From the NCBI GenBank assembly GCA_964444065.1, contig CAYUFL010000002.1:15694-79693 (forward strand): DNA of 64,000 nucleotides. Reading direction: 5' to 3'. Position numbers and translations under genes: made by a program. Under the pieces are notes generated by a model that did not search any database, was not told where the DNA came from, and saw nothing but the letters and a program-made list of their open reading frames with translations. Source of the DNA: JBGMEA01 sp964444065. GTDB taxonomy: Bacteria; Bacillota; Clostridia; Eubacteriales; Anaerofustaceae. Below, one piece after another: positions 52,599-60,819 of this stretch; the stretch's first letter is position 1; every line of letters starts with the position of its first letter.

Positions 52599-54137
52599 TC
52601 AGCTGAAATATTTTTTATCCAGCCCCCGATACTGCAGCGCTTCGGACAAATGCACACACCCGACCGAAAACTCCCCTTCCAGATCTGCAATTGTGCGTGC
52701 AAGCTTCAGAATGCGATGATAACTTCTTGCAGACATACGATAACGGTCAAATGCATTTTTCATCAGCATTTTTCCGTCCTCATCCAAAACGCAGAACTCA
52801 TCGAGTTCCTTTGAAGACATCTGCGCATTGCAATAAATATTTCTGCCTTGCAATCGATCCGACTGCACCGTTCTTGCCTGATCCACACGTTGTTTAATCT
52901 GTGAACTCGTTTCGTTCGCACTGCAGCTGGTATTAAGCTTCTCATAGTTTTCGACATTCACCTGAACGATCATATCGATGCGATCGATAATCGGTCCCGA
53001 TATCTTCTGAAGATAGCGATCGATAGCAGACTGCGTACAGTGGCACACATGCGTCGGATCATTATAATACCCACACGGACAGGGGTTCATGCTTGCCATG
53101 ACAGTAAACGCAGCTGGGTACGTTACAGAGGCATTCACGCGGGAAATCGTTACTGTTTTATCTTCAATCGGCTGCCGCAGGGTTTCCAAAGCCGATGTCT
53201 GAAATTCCGCAAATTCGTCAAGGAACAAAACACCGTTGTGCGCCAACGAGACCTCTCCCGGCTTCGGGATTCTGCCGCCGCCGACCAGTGCAATATTGGA
53301 TACCGTATGATGCGGAGAACGAAAGGGTCTTTGTGTGATCAATGGCAGCTCGGATTTCAGTAATCCCGCCACGGAATAAATTTTGGTAACATCGAGACTC
53401 TCCTCTCTGCTCATATCGGGAAGAATTGTCGGAAACCTTCGTGCAAGCATCGTCTTTCCGCTGCCGGGAGGTCCGATCATCAGCATATTGTGCCCGCCTG
53501 CCGCGGCAATCTCCATCGCCCGTTTCACCGTTTCCTGCCCTTTGACATCGGACATATCCAAATCGTAAAATATTTTTTGTTGGAACAGTTCACTCAGATC
53601 CGCAGAAAAGGGTTCTATTTTTCGTTTTGTGCAAAGATGCTCCACCACATCGTAAAGATTCTCCGCGGCATAAATAATACCTTCTCCCGCAAGCAACGCC
53701 TCCACTGCATTTTCTTTCGGCAGAATAAACTTGCGATAACCGTGTTTCAGCGCGGAAAGAACCATTGGCAAAATTCCTTTGACACCCTTAATGCTCCCGT
53801 CCAGCGAAAGCTCTCCCAATATAATGTATTCGTTCAATGACTCAGTCGCATAAATCTGTCCCGAAGAAGCCAGTATCCCCACCGCAATCGGCAAGTCAAA
53901 ATAAGTACCTTCTTTTTTCACATCGGCAGGTGCCAAGTTAATTGTCACTTTCTGTACGGGAAATGTAAACCCGTTGTTTTTCATCGCTGCGCTCACGCGT
54001 TCTTTTGCTTCTCTGACCGCAGCGTCGGGCAGTCCGACCATAAAAAAGGAAACCATGCCGGAAGCTGTATCAGTTTCGACCGTGATAACCGATCCTTCCA
54101 AACCCAGAAGGGATGTGGTATAAATTTTTGACAGCAT
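52599..54137 (-). CDS. comM: ComM/YifB family Mg-chelatase-like AAA+ protein
   Basis: 512 residues from the ATG at 54137, seven bases after GGGAGG. N-terminal Lon-protease-like domain (VGLPDAAVREAKERV, INLAPADVKKEGTYFDLPIA), then AAA+ with Walker A MIGPPGSGKTMLARRFP, FRSPHHTVSNIALVGGG, GVLFLDEFAEF (Walker B) and a Cys cluster NPCPCGYYND. In Gram-negatives ComM is a helicase promoting branch migration in natural transformation. It is divergent from dprA, another transformation gene. Confidence 0.92.
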   Translation of the reverse strand: MLSKIYTTSLLGLEGSVITVETDTASGMVSFFMVGLPDAAVREAKERVSAAMKNNGFTFPVQKVTINLAPADVKKEGTYFDLPIAVGILASSGQIYATESLNEYIILGELSLDGSIKGVKGILPMVLSALKHGYRKFILPKENAVEALLAGEGIIYAAENLYDVVEHLCTKRKIEPFSADLSELFQQKIFYDLDMSDVKGQETVKRAMEIAAAGGHNMLMIGPPGSGKTMLARRFPTILPDMSREESLDVTKIYSVAGLLKSELPLITQRPFRSPHHTVSNIALVGGGRIPKPGEVSLAHNGVLFLDEFAEFQTSALETLRQPIEDKTVTISRVNASVTYPAAFTVMASMNPCPCGYYNDPTHVCHCTQSAIDRYLQKISGPIIDRIDMIVQVNVENYEKLNTSCSANETSSQIKQRVDQARTVQSDRLQGRNIYCNAQMSSKELDEFCVLDEDGKMLMKNAFDRYRMSARSYHRILKLARTIADLEGEFSVGCVHLSEALQYRGLDKKYFS

Positions 54138-54239
54138 ATTCGTTCCTCCCACATAAATAATTCGTCCTTATCCAACAAACTCCTTTATCTGTTTGCGATG
54201 ATTTTTTCCCCAACATATCCTTCTGCCAAAAATCCGTCA

Positions 54240-54266
54240 TTGCAAAAAAAAGAATTTTTTTTGCAA
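54240..54266. promoter_or_regulatory. Perfect palindrome between comM and dprA
   Basis: TTGC and eight A, centre GAA, eight T and GCAA: 12 bases on each side. It lies just upstream of the dprA -35 box. A regulator site or a strongly bent A-tract element. Confidence 0.5.
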
Positions 54267-54271
54267 ATAGC

Positions 54272-54301
54272 TTGCACATTCTCCAAAAAAGCCGATATAA
54301 T
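54272..54301 (+). promoter_or_regulatory. Promoter of dprA-topA
   Basis: TTGCAC (54272-54277), 18-base spacer, TATAAT (54296-54301). Confidence 0.7.
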
Positions 54302-54373
54302 ATGGACTTAGTCGGATAATAAAGGAATTTGTGCCGCATTGTCCAATACCTTATGGTAAAGGAGAAGACGGCA

Positions 54374-55465
54374 ATGGAACTTTTATATTATCTTTGGATG
54401 GACAGCATCAAAGGATGCGGATGCGTAACAGCAGCAAAACTGGTCAAAAAATTCGGCTCTGCACAATCAGTTTACGAGCTGGATGATCTGAGCGCACTCA
54501 TGGAAGTGGACGAACTTTATTATGAAACCGCATTTGCACTTGCAACAAATAAAAATCTTGATACTGCAAAGCAAATAACTGAAACAGTCTCACAAAAAAA
54601 TATCCCTTACCTAACCCTGTCAGATGAAAACTACCCGCAAATTCTGAGGGAAATTCACGATCCTCCTTCCGTTTTATATTATCGTGGAAGAAATATTTTT
54701 AGGGGCAGCGCGATTTCAATTGCAGTCGTCGGTGCCAGGAAAGCCACTCCGTACGGAATGTCCGCGGCGGAAGCAATTTCTTCTCAGCTTGCGAAGTGCG
54801 GCATCAATATCATCAGCGGATTGGCAAGCGGGATTGACACAGCGGCGCATAAAGGTGCCGTCACGGCAAAAGGAACTGCTGTCGGAGTATTGGGATGCGG
54901 CATCGATATTGTGTATCCGCTATCCAATCGGAAACTATACGAATCCGTACTGGCAAACGACGGTATGATTCTCACAGAATTTCCGCCCGGAACCGAACCG
55001 TTGTCAAGCAATTTCCCGAGAAGAAACCGCATCATCAGCGGTCTGTCATATGCCACATTGGTTGTCGAAGCGGCAGAAAACAGCGGATCGCTGATTACTG
55101 CAAAATTTGCGGCAGAACAAGGACGCGAAGTCTATGCAGTGCCGGGAAACATTACGAATCCACAATCGGCAGGATGCAATCTGTTGATCAAAGACGGTGC
55201 AAAACTCGTCTGTTGCGGCAATGATATATTACAGGATATGTTCCGCATTTTCCGTCCGATCGTAAAAAACGAAACAAAGGAATTGCCGGAACTGACCGAT
55301 AAAGAAAAAGATCTTTACCTTACTGTCACCAAAGGAATGCAAACAACCGACCAACTGGCAAAAGAATTGGGATGGTCTGTTGGCATGATCAATTCCATCG
55401 TGACCATGCTCGAACTCAAGGGCGTGATTACGGTTGAAATGGGACAGATTTATCTGACATACTGA
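54374..55465 (+). CDS. dprA: DNA processing protein DprA
   Basis: 363 residues from the ATG at 54374, nine bases after AAAGGAG. N-terminal SAM-like part, then the Rossmann fold with VVGARKATPYGMSAAEAI, SGLASGIDTAAHKGA, GVLGCGIDIVYP, SNFPRRNRIISGLSYATLVVEA and AVPGN, and a C-terminal winged helix (about 300-363). It binds incoming single strands and loads RecA in transformation. Followed by topA after 22 bases, the common dprA-topA pair. Confidence 0.95.
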   Translation: MELLYYLWMDSIKGCGCVTAAKLVKKFGSAQSVYELDDLSALMEVDELYYETAFALATNKNLDTAKQITETVSQKNIPYLTLSDENYPQILREIHDPPSVLYYRGRNIFRGSAISIAVVGARKATPYGMSAAEAISSQLAKCGINIISGLASGIDTAAHKGAVTAKGTAVGVLGCGIDIVYPLSNRKLYESVLANDGMILTEFPPGTEPLSSNFPRRNRIISGLSYATLVVEAAENSGSLITAKFAAEQGREVYAVPGNITNPQSAGCNLLIKDGAKLVCCGNDILQDMFRIFRPIVKNETKELPELTDKEKDLYLTVTKGMQTTDQLAKELGWSVGMINSIVTMLELKGVITVEMGQIYLTY

Positions 55466-55487
55466 ACAGAACCAAACGGAGGACTTC

Positions 55488-57545
55488 ATGTCATATAAAC
55501 TCGTTATTGTGGAATCGCCCGCCAAAGCGAAAACAATTGAAAAATATTTGCCCGATGATTGCAAGGTAACGGCAACCATGGGGCACGTCATTGATCTGCC
55601 TGCAAGCAAACTCGGCATTGATATCGAAAACCATTATCAGCCCGAGTACAAACCGATTACAGGGAAGGCGAAACTGCTCAAAGAAATCAAGCAGCAGACA
55701 AAAGGTGCGGACGAAGTTATTCTCGCAACTGACCCTGACCGTGAAGGTGAAGCGATTTCTTTCCATTTGGCGAATTATCTGGGACTGGATTTAAATCAAA
55801 ACAACCGTATTGAATTTCACGAAATTACGCCTGCGGCAATCGGAGAAGCGATGCTGCACAAACGACCGGTGGACATGAATGTGGTTGACGCGCAACAGGC
55901 AAGACGCGTATTGGATCGCCTGGTCGGCTATAAAATCAGTCCGATTCTGTGGAAAAAAGTAATGCGCGGATTAAGTGCCGGCAGAGTCCAATCGGTCGCA
56001 ACGAGGATCATAGTCGATCGTGAAAATGAAATCCGCAATTTCATCAGCGAAGAATACTGGAATATTATTGCCAAATTGAAGCAACACAATGACGACACTG
56101 TATTTGATGCTTATCTGCTGAACATCAGCGGTAAAAAAGCAGAAGTAAAAAACGAGGAGCAGTCAACTAAAATTGTCTCCGATTTGAAATCCGGCAGCTT
56201 CATCGTGGAGAAAGTCAAGCAATCGACAAAACGCCGCAAAGCCGCTCCTCCTTTTACGACGAGCACACTGCAGCAGGATGCCAACAGGAAACTTTCCTAT
56301 TCATCGAAAAAAACCATGATGATCGCCCAGCAACTCTACGAAGGGTTGGAGATTATGGGAAAAGGTCATATCGGGCTTGTTACTTATATTCGAACCGACT
56401 CAATCCGTATCGCAGAACCGGCACAGGAAGCTGCAAAATCATACATTACTGAAACCTACGGTAAAGAATATATCGGCGGAACTGCCGCCAAATCAAAAAA
56501 AGCTGTCAAAATTCAGGATGCCCATGAAGCAATCCGTCCGACAGATTTATTGCTGACCCCGGACAATGTGAAAGACTCTCTAACAAAAGACCAATTGAAG
56601 CTTTATACATTAATATATAGAAGATTTCTCGCTTCTATGATGAGCGACGCGATGTACGATACACTCAGCGCAGACATTCAAAACGGCATCTATACAATGC
56701 GTGCAACGGGATCGAAATTGAAGTTCCCGGGGTTTTTGAAAGTTTACGATACTGACGAAACAGAGCAGGAATCGACCATGCCGTTGCTTACGGAAAAAGA
56801 ATCCCTGATTCTCAAAGAATGTACGGGCGAACAAAAATTCACTCAGCCGCCGCCGCGATATACGGAAGCAACACTTGTCAAAGCGCTTGAAGAAAAAGGA
56901 ATCGGACGTCCGAGTACGTATGCACCCACCATCAGCACAATCCTTGCACGAAATTATGTTGTTTTGGAAGAAAAAAAATTCAGTCCGACCGATCTCGGCG
57001 AAGCGGTGACAACACTGATGAAAGATAATTTTTCGGAAGTGGTAGACATCGGCTTCACTGCCGACATGGAAGATAATCTGGATAAAGTTGCGCTTGGCGA
57101 AGACGATTGGGTAGAAGTTATCGATGATTTTTACAAGCGTCTGCAGATCGATCTGGAAAAAGCGGAATCGATTGAACGCATCAAACTCCCCGAAGAAGTT
57201 ACTGACGTTAAATGCGAAAAATGCGGAAAAAACATGGTTGTCAAACACGGCCGTTTCGGAAAATTTCTTGCATGCCCGGGTTATCCCGAATGCAGCTTCA
57301 CCATGCCGTTGACCGAAAAGGTCGATGCGCATTGCCCGGAGTGCGGCAGCGAAATCGTCGTGAGAAAAACCAAAAAAGGCAAAACATTCTACGGCTGCAA
57401 ATCGTACCCCGAATGCAATTTTATGTCATGGAGTAAACCGACCGACGAAAAATGTCCTGAATGCGGAAAACCGTTATTTTTGGCTAACGGGAAAAGTGAA
57501 AAGAAATTTTGTGCAGACAAAACATGCGGATATAAAGAAGAATAG
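55488..57545 (+). CDS. topA: DNA topoisomerase I
   Basis: 685 residues: Toprim start (KLVIVESPAKAKTIEKYLP, with DPDREGEAI), the active-site Tyr in VTYIRTDSIR (near residue 303), FTQPPPRYTEATLVKALEEKGIGRPSTYA-type stretch, and three C-terminal Cys4 zinc ribbons (CEKCG/CPGYPEC, CPECG/CKSYPEC, CPECG/CADKTC). It relaxes negative supercoils. ACGGAGGAC precedes the ATG. Confidence 0.96.
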   Translation: MSYKLVIVESPAKAKTIEKYLPDDCKVTATMGHVIDLPASKLGIDIENHYQPEYKPITGKAKLLKEIKQQTKGADEVILATDPDREGEAISFHLANYLGLDLNQNNRIEFHEITPAAIGEAMLHKRPVDMNVVDAQQARRVLDRLVGYKISPILWKKVMRGLSAGRVQSVATRIIVDRENEIRNFISEEYWNIIAKLKQHNDDTVFDAYLLNISGKKAEVKNEEQSTKIVSDLKSGSFIVEKVKQSTKRRKAAPPFTTSTLQQDANRKLSYSSKKTMMIAQQLYEGLEIMGKGHIGLVTYIRTDSIRIAEPAQEAAKSYITETYGKEYIGGTAAKSKKAVKIQDAHEAIRPTDLLLTPDNVKDSLTKDQLKLYTLIYRRFLASMMSDAMYDTLSADIQNGIYTMRATGSKLKFPGFLKVYDTDETEQESTMPLLTEKESLILKECTGEQKFTQPPPRYTEATLVKALEEKGIGRPSTYAPTISTILARNYVVLEEKKFSPTDLGEAVTTLMKDNFSEVVDIGFTADMEDNLDKVALGEDDWVEVIDDFYKRLQIDLEKAESIERIKLPEEVTDVKCEKCGKNMVVKHGRFGKFLACPGYPECSFTMPLTEKVDAHCPECGSEIVVRKTKKGKTFYGCKSYPECNFMSWSKPTDEKCPECGKPLFLANGKSEKKFCADKTCGYKEE

Positions 57546-57770
57546 CGTGCCCTTACCTTGTTTGGATCAGCCGAAATCTTACAGATTCCTAATTATAATG
57601 ACTGTTTCATGCCGGCGATTTCTGAGCTTGATCTGACTTGCCCGAAAGAAATACAGACTGCATAACGCAGCAAGACAACCCAAACACATTCCTCGTCAAT
57701 TGCTTTTCATACTGATTTACAATAATTGATATGCAATGACAAAGAATAAACTTTATAAGATAAACTCGGA
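57546..57770. other. Non-coding stretch after topA
   Basis: 225 bases (about 350 including the following terminator and promoter). No ORF with a ribosome binding site; a minus-strand ORF (57607-57888) runs through the terminator and promoter and is not credible. No T-box or other known riboswitch core seen ahead of proB. Confidence 0.5.
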
Positions 57771-57775
57771 TAGTG

Positions 57776-57801
57776 CAGACACGAAAAACCGTGTCTGTTT
57801 T
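57776..57801 (+). terminator. Terminator before proB
   Basis: CAGACACG (57776-57783), loop AAAAAC, CGTGTCTG (57790-57797), TTTTG. It is 230 bases behind topA. Confidence 0.75.
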
Positions 57802-57840
57802 GTTATCCTCAAACAAACTTTCCGTTATAAGCAATTCTGC

Positions 57841-57870
57841 TTGAAATAACGCGCTCTGACCTGTTAGAAT
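57841..57870 (+). promoter_or_regulatory. Promoter of proBA
   Basis: TTGAAA (57841-57846), 18-base spacer, TAGAAT (57865-57870) with extended-10 TG at 57862-57863; start codon 23 bases on with AAAGGAA between. Confidence 0.7.
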
Positions 57871-57892
57871 AAACAGTAAAGGAATCATAATT

Positions 57893-58684
57893 ATGGCAAA
57901 ATTTACTTCTTATAATACAGTTGTATTTAAAGTGGGCACATCCACACTGACGCATGCATCCGGACTGGTCAATATCCGCAGTATGGAGAACCTTGTGAAA
58001 GTACTGTCGGATATCAAAAATACAGGGCGCAATATTGTGCTCGTTTCTTCGGGCGCCATCGGAGTCGGTGTCGGAAAGCTTGGGCTGAAACAACGCCCGA
58101 CCGATACACAAACCAAACAGGCAGTTGCGGCAGTCGGACAATGTGAATTGATGTACATTTACGATAAACTCTTTTCCGGCTACAACCACAAAGTCGCACA
58201 ACTGCTGCTCACCGGCGATGTGCTTGATAACGAACTGAGACGTACGAATGTCATCAATACATTCTCCAAACTTGCCGAACTCGGCTGTATTCCGATTGTT
58301 AATGAAAATGACACCGTCGCCGTAGAAGAGATCGAATTCGGCGACAATGATGCCCTCTCCGCACTGGTTGCAAAACTCATCGGAGCCGACGCACTCGTTA
58401 TCCTGTCTGATATCGACGGACTTTTCACCAAAAACCCTCACACCAATGCGGATGCGCTTTTGATCGAAGATGTTCCGGATATCAATGATGATATTCTTGC
58501 AATCGCCGAAAACACCTGTACCAATCTCGGTACAGGCGGTATGATCACAAAAATAAAGGCGGCACAAACCGCAACTGCAAGCGGCATCGATGTTTTCATT
58601 GTTAACGGAAAAAATCCGCTGATTCTGTACGACTTGTTTGACGGCGTAAAATGCGGCACGCACTTTCACAAAAAGGAGCAATAA
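57893..58684 (+). CDS. proB: Glutamate 5-kinase, without PUA domain
   Basis: 263 residues, only the amino-acid-kinase domain: VVFKVGTSTLTHASGLVN, LVSSGAIGVGVGKLGL, QLLLTGDVL, PIVNENDTVAVEEIEFGDND, LSDIDGLFTKNP and GTGGMITKIKAA. It phosphorylates glutamate in proline synthesis. The C-terminal PUA domain of E. coli ProB (367 residues) is absent, as in many Gram-positives. Three bases from proA. Confidence 0.95.
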   Translation: MAKFTSYNTVVFKVGTSTLTHASGLVNIRSMENLVKVLSDIKNTGRNIVLVSSGAIGVGVGKLGLKQRPTDTQTKQAVAAVGQCELMYIYDKLFSGYNHKVAQLLLTGDVLDNELRRTNVINTFSKLAELGCIPIVNENDTVAVEEIEFGDNDALSALVAKLIGADALVILSDIDGLFTKNPHTNADALLIEDVPDINDDILAIAENTCTNLGTGGMITKIKAAQTATASGIDVFIVNGKNPLILYDLFDGVKCGTHFHKKEQ

Positions 58685-58687
58685 TCC

Positions 58688-59932
58688 ATGAGTTTCCGAG
58701 ACGATTGCCTAAAAGTTAAAATGGCTTCAACAGAGCTTGCTGTTCTGTCCGAAGAAGATAAAAACCGCCTTTTGCTTCTCTTCGCAGATAAGCTTGTTGA
58801 GCATGCTGCGTTCATTGTTGCTGCAAATCAGAAGGATATTGCCGAAGCGATTAAAAATAATATTGCGCCTTCGCTGATCGACCGACTGAGACTGGATCAA
58901 ACCCGTATCGAGGCAATGGCACAAGGTGTACGCGACGTTGTTGCGCTGCCTGACCCCGTCGGAAAAATCTTGGAAGAGAAAACAATGCCGAACGGATTAA
59001 ATATAAAAAAAATCAGCGTTCCGCTCGGGGTAATCGGAATCATCTACGAAGCCAGACCGAATGTCACTTCAGATTCCGCCGCACTCTGTCTGAAATCCGG
59101 AAATGCGGTAGTGCTTAAGGGCGGCAAAGAAGCAATCTGCTCGAACAAAGCAATTATCGCTGCGCTGAAAGAAGCCCTGAACGAAAGTACGATGAATCCG
59201 GATTTTGTATTGTTGATCGATGATACTTCAAGAGAAACAACCGCCGAACTGATGAAACTCAAAGGCATCATCGATGTTTTGATTCCGCGCGGCGGGAAAA
59301 ATTTGATTCAGACCGTTGTAGCAAACGCTTCTGTTCCCGTGATAGAAACAGGCGCTGGCAACTGCCATATTTTTATCGATGAAAGTGCAGATATTCCTAT
59401 GGGAGCAGCCATTATCGACAATGCAAAAACCTCCCGGCCCTCTGTTTGCAATGCTGCCGAAACACTGTTGGTGCACGAAAAAATTGCAGATACATTTCTT
59501 CCCGCCGCCGCAGAGCGATTAGTCGCAAAACATGTCGAATTGCGCGGATGCGAACAGACACGCAAGATCCTCTGGTCGCAAATCAAGCAAGCCAATGAAA
59601 CAGATTACGAAACGGAATACAATGATTATATTCTGGCAATTAAGGTTGTGAAAGATGTAACAGAAGCAACGGAACATATCCGCAAATATTCGACGCAGCA
59701 TTCCGAATCAATCGTCACTCAAAATAAAGCAAACGCGGATTATTTCACTTCCCGCGTTGACAGCGCTGCTGTATACGTCAATACTTCCACCCGTTTCACC
59801 GACGGCGCAGAATTCGGACTGGGCGCGGAAATCGGTATTTCCACTCAAAAATTGCATGCACGCGGTCCAATGGGGCTGAATGAATTGACGAGCTATAAGT
59901 ATATCGTTCATGGCAACGGACAGATACGATAA
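58688..59932 (+). CDS. proA: Gamma-glutamyl phosphate reductase
   Basis: 414 residues, normal length, with the aldehyde-dehydrogenase-like GVIGIIYEARPNVTSD, LKGGKEAICSNKAI, the catalytic Cys in SRPSVCNAAETLLVH, and GLNELTSYKYIVHGNGQIR at the end. AAAAGGAG lies before the ATG, at the end of proB. It reduces glutamyl phosphate to the semialdehyde. Confidence 0.96.
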   Translation: MSFRDDCLKVKMASTELAVLSEEDKNRLLLLFADKLVEHAAFIVAANQKDIAEAIKNNIAPSLIDRLRLDQTRIEAMAQGVRDVVALPDPVGKILEEKTMPNGLNIKKISVPLGVIGIIYEARPNVTSDSAALCLKSGNAVVLKGGKEAICSNKAIIAALKEALNESTMNPDFVLLIDDTSRETTAELMKLKGIIDVLIPRGGKNLIQTVVANASVPVIETGAGNCHIFIDESADIPMGAAIIDNAKTSRPSVCNAAETLLVHEKIADTFLPAAAERLVAKHVELRGCEQTRKILWSQIKQANETDYETEYNDYILAIKVVKDVTEATEHIRKYSTQHSESIVTQNKANADYFTSRVDSAAVYVNTSTRFTDGAEFGLGAEIGISTQKLHARGPMGLNELTSYKYIVHGNGQIR

Positions 59933-59942
59933 GGAGCAAACC

Positions 59943-60695
59943 ATGAAAAAAAGACTGATCTTGATCCTATTTGCATTGATGTTTGTTTTCTCAATGACAG
60001 GATGCGGAAAATTACAAACACCGACCGTTACGATCAATCAATCCACATTTTCCGGCGGAGACGAAATTGACCTTTCGTGGGATGAAGTCAAAAATGCAGA
60101 TTGTTACGAGGTTTGTTTCTATATCTCTCCTGTCAGTGACGCCAAATTGGCAAGGAGTATTCAGCTGACAGACACAACATGGCAGGGATCGATGCAGGCA
60201 GGACAGTATGACATTGTCGTCTATTCGATTCGAAACGGCAAACAAAGCGATGCAGCGCAAACGATATCCATTACGGTGGAGTCGGTATCTGTGCCAAGTT
60301 GGGATGACATCAATTATATTTTCTCCTGCACGTACAATCAATTACAAAGCAAATACGGAAAAGCGGCTGTGGAAACCGATACCGGAAGCAGTCTGATCCG
60401 TTCATACGAAAGCCCTGTTATGGATTTGACATATCCGGATAATGCCGGCGGCGAATGCACTCAAATTGACATTTACGATTCCAACTATATCCTTTTCGGA
60501 ACGAGGATCGGTGTCAACACACAAAGCGAGTTGATTGCCGGATTGAATGCCAATAAAATTTCTTATCAGACCAATTCGGAAGCTGCATCGGCAGGCTTCA
60601 GTTTATCTACCGTTTTTTCCTATAACGACTATACCATTACCTTTTATAATGACAGTTCGTATCTGATATCATACGTGTCGATATCAAATCGATAA
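59943..60695 (+). CDS. Lipoprotein with fibronectin-type domain, function unknown
   Basis: 250 residues from the ATG at 59943 (AAGGAG upstream). The N-terminus is a lipoprotein signal with lipobox SMTGC (Cys near residue 21). A fibronectin III-like domain follows (about 28-115: IDLSWDEVKNADCYEVCFYI), then a C-terminal part of about 130 residues without known features (YNQLQSKYGKAAVETDTGSS). It begins ten bases behind proA and is probably transcribed with it, although no link to proline is evident. Confidence 0.75.
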   Translation: MKKRLILILFALMFVFSMTGCGKLQTPTVTINQSTFSGGDEIDLSWDEVKNADCYEVCFYISPVSDAKLARSIQLTDTTWQGSMQAGQYDIVVYSIRNGKQSDAAQTISITVESVSVPSWDDINYIFSCTYNQLQSKYGKAAVETDTGSSLIRSYESPVMDLTYPDNAGGECTQIDIYDSNYILFGTRIGVNTQSELIAGLNANKISYQTNSEAASAGFSLSTVFSYNDYTITFYNDSSYLISYVSISNR

Positions 60696-60712
60696 AATCT
60701 GTTGCAAACTGC

Positions 60713-60737
60713 AAAATCCCGCAATAGCGGGGTTTTT
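60713..60737 (+). terminator. Terminator of the proBA-lipoprotein unit
   Basis: AAATCCCGC, loop AATA, GCGGGGTTT (one G-U), T run. Confidence 0.8.
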
Positions 60738-60750
60738 CTGCAAATAAATC

Positions 60751-60780
60751 TTGATATTATACTATATACTCAATTATAAT
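60751..60780 (+). promoter_or_regulatory. Promoter of the histidine kinase gene
   Basis: TTGATA (60751-60756), 18-base spacer, TATAAT (60775-60780). Confidence 0.65.
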
Positions 60781-60819
60781 GAATCCATTCCATCGTTTCC
60801 ATTGCAAAGGGGACAATAC

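Noticed and set aside
57607..57888. Minus-strand ORF of 93 codons
   Set aside because: It crosses the proB promoter and the terminator and has no recognisable domain.
57546..57892. T-box or other riboswitch ahead of proBA
   Set aside because: No T-box core; only a terminator and a plain promoter.
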